A stretch of 64,000 bases of DNA, taken from Plecoglossus altivelis. Its lineage: Eukaryota > Chordata > Actinopteri > Osmeriformes > Plecoglossidae. The stretch covers positions 15,400,827 to 15,464,826 of the forward strand of contig BROE01000022.1 of assembly GCA_036571765.1 (NCBI GenBank). Direction: 5' to 3'. Position 1 is the stretch's first letter; every line of letters begins with the position of its first letter. The notes under the pieces are model-generated. The model did no database searches and was not told where the DNA came from. It saw nothing but the letters and a program-made list of their open reading frames with translations. Below, piece by piece: positions 1 through 9,500 of this stretch. Made by a program: the position numbers and the translations under genes.

Positions 1-2269
1 AATAACATTACTGTACATGAATGGTCTTTGCCATTTCTTTTTTTGAACTTGGTCGTTTGTGGTCCCAGGGGCTGATCTGTCCAGACAGTCACCTTGATAC
101 ACAGTTGTGCCCGGAAGGGTTTTTAACAATAGGTCAGCCTTCTGAAACAAAACAAAAAAACCTGTTTTCGGTTCCTGGTACTGCAGGAATTCGGATGCTG
201 AGAGCTGTTCACTTTTGTGAGATCAAAGTGTTTTCAAAGGCTTTCTCCGCAGGGACTACTGTAGTAACTGAGTGTGTGTCTTTGTTAGTGTGTGTGTGTG
301 TGTGTGTGACAGGAGACTGTTGCATCCCCCAGGATCCAGTCCTGATCAGACGAAGCAGTGTTCAAGCCCCGTGACTGACAGCTCTCTGCGACGCTTCAGC
401 TAATTGCTTTTTTTCCCTCTAAATAAAAGATTGGGGCGTGACAATGTGATTAGAATTAAATTTGATAGCGACAGAAAAGCCTAATTGTTTTCAAGGTCGT
501 AACACCGCTTCAGTGCTACGGGCATCGGCTTGAATATAAACACATTATTTATACAAGAGAAAGGATATTTTCACACCTAGCTCTTCTGAAATATATTCCA
601 CATGCAACATGCTACAAGGGAGTTCTCATACTGTATCTGAAAATCACGTTCATAATCCTCTCCTTGTGTGCTTGTGAAAACTAGAAACGGATTTGTTTTC
701 CCTATCTCTCGTCTGTGCTCAAAGGTTCAGAAGTCACCATTTTCCTGCGTCTTTTTTTCTTTTGCCTTCTAAGAAGTGTTATCTCTTCGAGAATAACATG
801 AGCCACAAGAAAGCCCCCATCTATGTCCGCTGAGCAAAACTCCATTACAGATACCGCCCGCATTCATCTCGGCTGCAGAGGAAGGTGATGGGCTTCTCAC
901 GCAAAACCTTATTTTCCCGGACACATTTTTCAGCAACATTTTAAGATAGAAACCTATGTAGTCTGAGGAACTTTTACCACTTTGACAAATCATCTCATAT
1001 CTTACATCTGGGTTCAGGCGTTATTGATTGACCAGGGTGAACCTAACACCTTCTGTCTGCTAAGTCTGGCACATTCCAATCAGAATAAACGTTCCCATTC
1101 TATTGTTGCTTTCATTCTATTCTCATGTTCCGTGTCCCTGTTTCGCTACCCTCTTCTTCCCCATCACACCACAAACTCTGGCGTCTCAGTCTCTCCTGCC
1201 TCCTTCATCCCTCTCAGTTTCCCTCCCTCTCTCTTTTCTCTCTGTCGTCTCTCAGACGGGGGCCCCCTTTCCTTTCTGGTTCCTGCTCTCTGGTTCAGAG
1301 TCCTGGGCCCCCCAGTCTTGGTGTCAGCTTCTCTCTGTCTGCCAGCTCTGCTCTGTGCCAACTCCTCAGGCTTCACACCACTCCACGCCACCCTGAGCGA
1401 GCGCGGGTGTGAAGATGAGGGAACGCAGGCAATCCTGCGGTATTGTCTCTGCCAGATCTAGGGACACCCACCCACACACACATACACGCACACATACACA
1501 TCGACAGCCTCCATCATTCAATTATCCTCCTTGTCACACTCAGAGGCTGTGATTCAGACAGAAAATCAGATATTTTCACCGAAACAATGTCTTAATGTTT
1601 CACCTGGTACCTTATTTGATGCAGTCATATTTCAGTGTTACAACAATGCTAAAGACCAACACAATCATTCAAAGCAGGCAAGCGATCCATTTACAAGCAA
1701 GTGTGATTTTAAAATTGCACTTTTGTAGAAAATAAAAATAAAAATGCTCGGTCATTCGTAGGGACGCCAGACCCATCCCTACACCAGAATTCCAGTATAC
1801 ACACTGCATAACCGCACTCCATGAAAAGACTCACACCTACTGTCCACCGTCCAAAACAAACCATTTCACTACAAGCTAAAAGAGGCAGATCGGACAGGAT
1901 ACTGCATGCCATTTGTCCTCTGGGCAAAGCTCCATATTATACACCCCCTCGCCTTAAAAAATACATTTGCATCACTAATCATTATTATCTTGGCGAATAG
2001 CATAATATTCTGGTTGAGATGAAGACCATTGTGACATTAGGTATGCATTATAGTATGCAAATGGTGGCTGAATAGCATAAGCCTCGGGGAAGGGCAGCAG
2101 ATATTCAGCACTAAATCCATTCAAATGGCCTTGATTCAAAATGCTTCTCGTTGGGGAGACAGAAGTCCTAGATGGAATCGTGGTCGTTCGGAAGCATCTT
2201 TCTGAAAGCGAGCCAGAGTTCCAGGCAGTGGCGTTTAAGCGGGGGTCCCGGCGGGTGAGAGAGCTGTAC
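1..2269. other. NALCN intron (partial, left edge)
   Basis: No coding exon was recognised. There is a (TG)n tract near 282-308 and a short CA tract near 1473-1500. The stretch about 400-560 is unique, AT-rich with homeodomain-like TAATT cores (GCTAATTGC, CCTAATTG), and could be a conserved non-coding element, though that is judged by composition only. The open frames here show no domain. Confidence 0.6.
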
Positions 2270-2374
2270 CTGTGTCGTCGCAGTCGAGGTGGTGCTGCTT
2301 CTTGACCCCCACATCTGCTGAAACTGGACCCTGATCTCAGCAAAGGTCTCAATGATGACGGCTATGAAGACATT
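2270..2374 (-). CDS. NALCN: NALCN coding exon 8 (end of domain I S6 and I-II linker start)
   Basis: 105 nt, 35 codons, phase 0-0. It encodes NVFIAVIIETFAEIRVQFQQ and then MWGSRSSTTSTATTQ. The acceptor CTCTCAG is preceded by a long CT tract and the donor is GTACAG. The next exon (expected to begin MFHEDAAGG) is not found between 1 and 2269, so the gene runs off the left edge. Confidence 0.95.
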
Positions 2375-5300
2375 CTGAGAGAGAGACAGAGAGAGACAGA
2401 GAGTAAAAGAGAGAGAGAGAGACAGAGAAAGAGAGAAGGACAGAGAGACAGACAGAGAGGGAGGGCAGGTAGAGGGAGAGATGGAAAGTGAAAAGAGAAA
2501 GTGTTGAAAGATAAAAGCTACTGAAAGATGCTAGATGTTCCACTATGTGACCAACAGTCTCTCATAAATAATGCTGGTCACATAGCTACTGCACAGGATA
2601 TGACCAGGTAGACAGCTATAGTATAGATATAACCAGGTAGACAGCTATAGTATAGATATAACCAGGTAGACAGCTGTAGTATAGATTTAACCAGGTAGAC
2701 GGCTGTAGTATAGATATGACCAGGGAGACACTGTAGTATTGTTCTCACCAGTTAGACAGCTAAAGTATAGACCTGAACAGGTAGACAGCTATATCTGACA
2801 AAGTAGACAGCTGCAGTTTAGATGTGAACAGACAGACAGCTGCAGTACAGATATGACCAGGCAGACAGCTGTACTATGGCTATCACCAGGTAGACAGCTG
2901 TAGTTTAGATGTGAACAGGCAGACAGCTGTAGTATAGATCTGAACAGACAGACAGCTGCAGTATAGATCTGAACAGACAGACAGCTGTAGTATAGATCTG
3001 AACAGACAGACAGCTGTAGTATAGATCTCAACAGGCAGACAGCTGTAGTATAGATGTGAACAGGCAGACAGCTGTAGTATAGATCTGAACAGGCAGACAG
3101 CTGTAGTATAGATCTGAACAGACAGACAGCTGTAGTATAGATCTGAACAGGCAGACAGCTGCAGTATAGATGTGAACAGGCAGACAGCTGTAGCATAGAT
3201 CTGAACAGGCAGACAGCTGTAGCATAGATCTGAACAGACGGACAGCTGTAGTTTAGATGTGAACAGGCAGACAGCTGTAGCATAGATCTGAACAGGCAGA
3301 CAGCTGCAGTATAGATGTGAAAAGACAGACATCTGTAGCATAGATCTGAACAGGCAGACAGCTGCAGTATAGGTGAATTCAGCTACCTTGACGAGCCAGG
3401 CCAGGAAGAAGATGAGGGTGATGAAGTAGAAGTAAGAACGCCAGCGGGGGAAGCTGTCGATGGCTCGGTACATGAGGAACACCCATCCCTCCTGGGACGC
3501 AGCCTCGTACACAGTGAAGATGCTGGTTCCTTGAGGGCGGAAGGGGAGAAGGGGGGGCGGCCGACATGAACCACGGCACGGACATGACCTCCCGCTCTGT
3601 GGCTGAGGTGGATGTACGTCTGAGTTAGGCTGTGGAAATAACAGGAACTTGTGTGGCTGAGAGGAAGCGTTTGCAGTTTTAGAGTTTGCAGAGTTCCAAT
3701 CCCTTTTTAGTGGTTTTTGATCAAAGCTAATGAACATCTTAAATCCTATTTAAAGTTAAGAAGCGTCTTCAACTGACCAGTGGTGCGGCAGGAGTGGGCA
3801 CTGTGCTACTGTTTTATTGGCTGTCTGATATGCTTCAGATTCATTAAGGAGGACCGCTCCAATAGTCCGAAGCGCTCTCAAATGAACAAGGAGATCCTTT
3901 AGATCCCTTTCGGAGAGATCCTTTTAAAAGGACGCTAGCTTTCCATCACTAGCCTGATTGGCAGATGGGGGATTTTTAGTGCAGGAAAGATAGTAATCTA
4001 GATGGATGAGACACCAGAAAACAACAGTGCTATTTGTAGTAGCAGTAGGAGGCTTTACCCTTCTGAAATAGCCCACAAGGAAACACCTGAACACACACGC
4101 CAGTGAGAGCTAATCAATTTTTTTGTCTCCTTTCATACCCAAAAATGTAGCCTACGTTTGTTCCTTCCCCCCAGTTCCATCTATGGCCCCTCACCCAAAT
4201 CCAACTCTAGTCTACCATCTCTTTTCTCGTTAATCAAACAACAGGCTCCCTCTCCCTCTCTCTCTCGCTCTATCTCTCTCTCCATAATTTAGAGATTAGT
4301 GCCTAGAGTGTACTGTGTCCTGACAGTGGATTTGGGCCTCGCTGAGCTGATAAGAGAGCAGCTCGAAGCCGCTTAGCAACACAGCAGTCGGGATCCTGTC
4401 TGCTCCCTGCATCCTGCTGCCTGCTGCTAACTGCCTGTTTCCTCCTGTCGGCCGCTAACTGCCCGAATCCGGCTGTTGGCTGCCTGATTCTTAGTGCTGC
4501 AGCTTACTGCCAGACGGACACTGCCTGCTGTTTCCTGGCAGCCTCCTACAGCCACCTACTTACAGGCTGCTTCCTCTGATTTGGTGCTTACAGTCTGCTT
4601 CCTGTTGTCTGCTTCCTACAGTAAGTTCCTTCTGCCTACTACCTGCTTTTGACCATCTAATCCTTACTGACTGCTTCCTATTGCCTGCTTCCTACTCCCT
4701 AGTGTTTGCTCCCCGTTTCCTACTGCCTGCTTCTTGATTGCTTGCTGCCTGCTTCCTACTGCTTGCACTGGAGACCCCCAGCTCCCCCCAGCGTCCATCT
4801 TCAATCTGCTTCCATCTCCCCCCAGCCTCCATCTCCTCCCAGCCACCAGGTCCCCAGCAGGGTAGTGGTTGTTATGGAGGCTCTGCATCCATACAGGCCA
4901 TTCTGAACCCATGTGCTTTGTTGAAAACACAGGAAATGGCAGGGGCAATACAAGAGGACAATGGAGCGGAAATAACAAAATTAGGAAAATCGGTTCTTGT
5001 GTGTGCGTGCGCGCGTACACATGTGTGCATACACAGTATGCCCGGGTATGTGTGTGCATGTATGTGTGTTAGCGTGTGTGTGTCAGTGTGTGGTAGCATG
5101 TGTGTGTTAGCGTGTGTGTGTGTGGATGAGTGCACGTGTGTGTCAGTGCGTTAGCGTGTGCGTTAGCATGTGCGTGTGTGGATGAGTGCGCGTGTCTGTC
5201 AGTGCGTTAGCATGTTTGTGTGTGGATGAGTGCGCGTGTCTGTCAGTGCGTTAGCGTGTGTGTGGATGAGTGCGCGTGTCTGTCAGTGTGTGTTAGCGTG

Positions 5301-6511
5301 CATGTGTGTGCACGTGCCTACCCAGCTCATTGAAGCCACTGTAGCCCAGCTCCTGCCTGCTCAGACCCAGTTCCTCCAGGTCCATGCACTTGAAGCCCAG
5401 CGGACACTGGTATCCCTCCCCATCCGGAGAGCAGTGAGTGTCTGGGATGGCCAGGCTGTTCCACGTCACGTTCCTGATCTCACGCACACACACATTTGCA
5501 CACGCCAAACACACGCCCACATCATACACACACGAGGAACAAAACATTTTCGTAGCCCGTAACGCAGGTTATTCCCGCTATATCGACGACACGTCAGTCG
5601 TTAACTCTCGAAATGATTTATGTCATGCGTTTTGGACAAGCCGAAAGACGAGCCACGAAAATGAAAGTCTATTACACGTTTTGAGGCGACACAAACCACC
5701 CACCCCTCCTCCAGCCCCCTTCTGTCATCCCCAGGTCTTCCAGCCGCAGGTGTTATTCCAGGGGCTGCTTAATATCGCTAATGAAAAGTAATGTCTTCAA
5801 AATTGGCCAGCCAGACATCCGTCCAAGCTGTTTATCAGGGCCCCCCACCCCATTCAGAGTTCATTTATTGCAGTATCACAAAGGGCAATCACAGGCACAG
5901 TGTTGAATCCTGATCCAGATAATTGCGCCAGGGAGGATAATAGGTAATACCACAGTGTGTTATCTGAGACACAGCCTCCCTACGGAACAGGCCTTCGATG
6001 TATCAAGCGACAAAGGAAGAGGGAGCTGAGAGCCCTTGGGCACAATGTTGGAGGAGTCACACGGGGAAAAGACAAGCGCGGGAGAAAGGGACGCTGATTA
6101 GTTTGCTTTCAGCGTCCAATCCAATGTGTGGCGTGCGCTCGCGATCTAGAGCCACAGGTCTGGCAGGTTGAAGAGCGAGAGAGCCGCTGTCCTCTCCGAG
6201 TCGCTGGAAATGGGAATTTAATGGGATTCACAGGTGGGTCTTTTTTTCCTGTATGGCTTTTAGAGATTGGCAAGGTCAACAGGAATTATCTGTGACATGT
6301 GAGGAGGTGGGGGGGGTGAGAGGGGGAGGGGTGACGACCCCATTTTGCTCACAAATCCTAAAGCCTTTTCAGCCAATATAGAACGACCAACACCTCAGCA
6401 TTTAAAATTCCCTCTCTCTCTCTCTGTCATTCTCGATCTGAATCAAATCCCCTCCCACCCCCCCTCCGAGTGTGTGTGGGAGAGAGAGAGAGAAAGAGAG
6501 AGAGCAATAGG

Positions 6512-6545
<34 letters not shown>

Positions 6546-9500
6546 ATGGCCTGGGGCTGTGTGACTTTGTGCCAAGGGCATGTGGCTGTTAAAGATCAGT
6601 CATGGGCAACAACCCCGATATGACATATGTCTGAATACGCTACTACCTCAAACACACACACACACACATCAGGGGATTTGGAGACTAGAGCCTAATAATC
6701 AACAAATCACAAACGGACCAGCCACTCTGCTCTAATCAGGATTTGGTTGTAGACTAGCCAGTCCGATACGCTGTTGCCCCTTGGGGCAAGCTGTGGGGCG
6801 GGGCCACAGAGGGACAGATTGAGGGCAGATTGGACAGGAATGAGTTTGAGCGCCGAGCCCAGACAATGAAGAAAATGTTCATTATTATGATTAGAACTCT
6901 CGGCGGCGGCAGATCTCATCTCCGTGACGACAGACGCTCGTCCGCTCCCCACCTTTCTCTCCAGGCCTGGTCTCTCTCTCTCACCTTGCACACACTTATC
7001 CCTCATCCGAATATTCAACTCCTCTGCAAAGACACACGCCCACACAAACCAGTGGAAAGGACTATGCATGAGCATAGAGTGTGCGTGTGAACCCGAATGT
7101 ACAGTTAGTATCCAACCATGTTTATTTAACAATGTGTTGTATCTACCGGATATAATAGCTCATTTTTGTTTAACGTATGGTGCCAATTTCCCAGAAATTT
7201 AGTGTTGAAATGGCACAAAATGTGACACCCATATAGATATTTATGAGGCAGTAAAACCTACAGCTGGAGACATAACTCACATTTTTGGTCACAGTATGAG
7301 AACATTTAGTATGTTATAGTGCTGCAACAGGCCTGCAGGCTCTGCAACACTTTTAAACTAGATACGATGACAACGTGTCGCATCTAAAATGCACCGCCAA
7401 GCCTCGGACATGCTGGCTTCGGACGGGTTGGGATGTCCGATCAAACGGTTCCCGTTCTCACCCTTTCTCCGTGTCGTTGGTGACGCAGTGGTGGTTGAAC
7501 GTTCCGAACATCTGCACTCCCAGAATTCCGTAGAGGAGGAGGAAGAAGAGCAGGAAGATGGTCACGCTCCAGATCTGCTCCCCCGAGCGCCTTGGGGGAC
7601 ACGAGGGAGACAGCACCACAGAAGTTGGGCCCTGGCTCCTAACACTTCCGGATCGAACCGCGGGAGCCGCTTACCTACTTGAGGATGTTGGTGATGCGCG
7701 AGCGCGGAAGCTCGAAGCGGAAATAGATCCGGAAAGCCCGGATCATGATCAGGGCCCTGGGGATCCGGAGCATCCCCCAGGGAGACATCTGGTCCACCAG
7801 CTCTGCTATCTCAAACACCTGCAGGGGAGTGGGGAGGGGAGGGAGGGGGAGAGGATAGGGGAGGGAGAGAGGGGGAGGGAGGAGACAGGAGGAGGAGAGG
7901 ATCAGGGAGGAGGGAGGGAGGGAGGAGGGGGGGAGTGATTAGGGGAGGGAGGAAGCAGGGAGAGAGGAGGGGTCAGGGGGGAGAGGGGGTAGGGGGGAGG
8001 GATAGAGGGGGAGGCAGGGAGGGGAGCGGAGGAGCAGAGGGAGAGGATAGGGGAGGGAGGGGGCCGAGGATAGGGGGAGGGAAGGGAGGAAGGGGAGGGG
8101 GGGTAGAAGGAGTAAGGGGAGAGGGAGGAGGGGGAGGGGGGGGCGTAGGGGAGGACCGGGGAGGGGAAGCGAGGAGGGGGAGGGGGTAGCGGAGCAGGGG
8201 AAGGGAGTGGTGGGCCCTGGATGAGGGGGAGTGAGGGAGGAGGGGGGAGTGTACTAAGGGAGGGGGGGGAGAAGGTGGAGGGTAGGTGAAGGGGGGAAGG
8301 TGAAGCGCAGAGATCAGAATATAGATGCTCAGGTAAAGCATCCAAGTTCTAGCACTTTCAGAAACCAACCGACCACCTGATCTGATGTTGTACTGACAGA
8401 GGCCCCCGCTGGTACTGTGGTGGACCCTGGTACAGCAGGGTGGAGGTGACAGTACTGCTAACCCTGCTGAGGTTGTAGCCTGTGACAGTTCACACAGCGC
8501 TGAGCAGGGAGAAGATGTGACAGTAATTCTGTACACTAGCAGAGGCATCAGGTGACAGAGTACCTGGTGTGTGCACTAGGGGGAGCCGGTACCGAGGCCA
8601 GGAAGAACATCCAATGGAATGGAGCCATCGAACTCACGCCAACGGGGTCATGCTAGTCACTATAGGAATTTGATGCCCCGCTGGAGGGATAGGATGATTG
8701 ACGCGGGAGACGACGGGATAGGAGAGAGAGTACACGAAACGTGCAGCGGGAACATCGCGAAGCGTAAAGAGACCGGCAGAGGCCGCGAATGAGAGGGAGT
8801 GCAAGTGACGAGCGAAGCAGCTGAGTAAGTCGGGGTAGGGGGACTGGACGATGGCGAGTGGGAGTGGGAATGGAAGTGGAGGGATGTCGCGACAGACAGA
8901 GAGAGGGTACGCGTGATGTTGGCCGTCGGATCCTTGCGGAGAGGACGACGGAGTTAGGATGGTAGACAGGGCAGATTTGCAGTGGGAGATGAAAGGATGC
9001 TGAGGTGGTGGAGGTCTAGAGGAGGAGAAAGCGTGTGTGGCGGGATGCCGGATGAAGGTACGTAGAGGTGAATGGCTATGAACACTGGCGAGAAGGCACG
9101 GACAGTACAGACCATACGAAGTGCGTCGAGGACGAAGCGAGACGGGGATAAAGTGGCGATGATATATGGATGTCACGCGGACGCGGGTGTGGCGAGATCG
9201 ACGTCGGACGAGGACGGCAGCCGTGACGCGCGTCGTACGCGGGTGTGCGTACGCGACGGCACGTCGTGGCGAGTAAAGGAAGACGGCGGTGGGGCAGAGG
9301 AGGGGCAGAGGGGGAGCAGAGGGGGAGCAGAGGGGGAGCAGGGGGGAGTAGAGAGGGGGAGAGGGGGGCAGAGGAGGGGCAGAGGAGGGGCAGAGAGGGG
9401 AGCAGAAGGGGAACAGAGGGGGGGGGAGAAGACATGGCTGGAAGGAGCAAACCTTTCAAAATGTGAACTACACCAGTAAATACCCAAATGACTACAACAT

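Larger units (their letters stand above)
3530..5321. other. NALCN intron
   Basis: It contains a TC-rich tract near 4250-4285, a degenerate tandem array at 4390-4768 and a TG-rich array at 4996-5318, described separately. No other coding sequence was recognised; 3540-4240 looks like ordinary unique intron. Confidence 0.7.
5474..7461. other. NALCN intron with elements that may be conserved
   Basis: About 5745-5960 is unique sequence with AT-rich motifs (TTAATATCGCTAATG, TTCATTTATTGCAG, ATAATTGCGCC), and 6090-6180 also looks constrained (CTGATTAGTTTGC). A GA microsatellite lies at 6478-6546 and a CA tract near 6653-6668. No exon was recognised. Confidence 0.6.

Noticed and set aside
982..1461. 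159-codon plus-strand open frame in the left NALCN intron
   Set aside because: CT-rich low-complexity centre, antisense to NALCN, no homology I can name.
2789..3737. Long minus-strand open frames rich in Leu-Ser-Ala-Cys (up to 284 codons)
   Set aside because: They are translations of the 29-bp minisatellite, open in all frames; only the part at 3387-3529 is a real NALCN exon.
7902..8548. Pro/Ser-rich minus-strand open frames over the polypurine tract
   Set aside because: Low-complexity translation of a G/A repeat.
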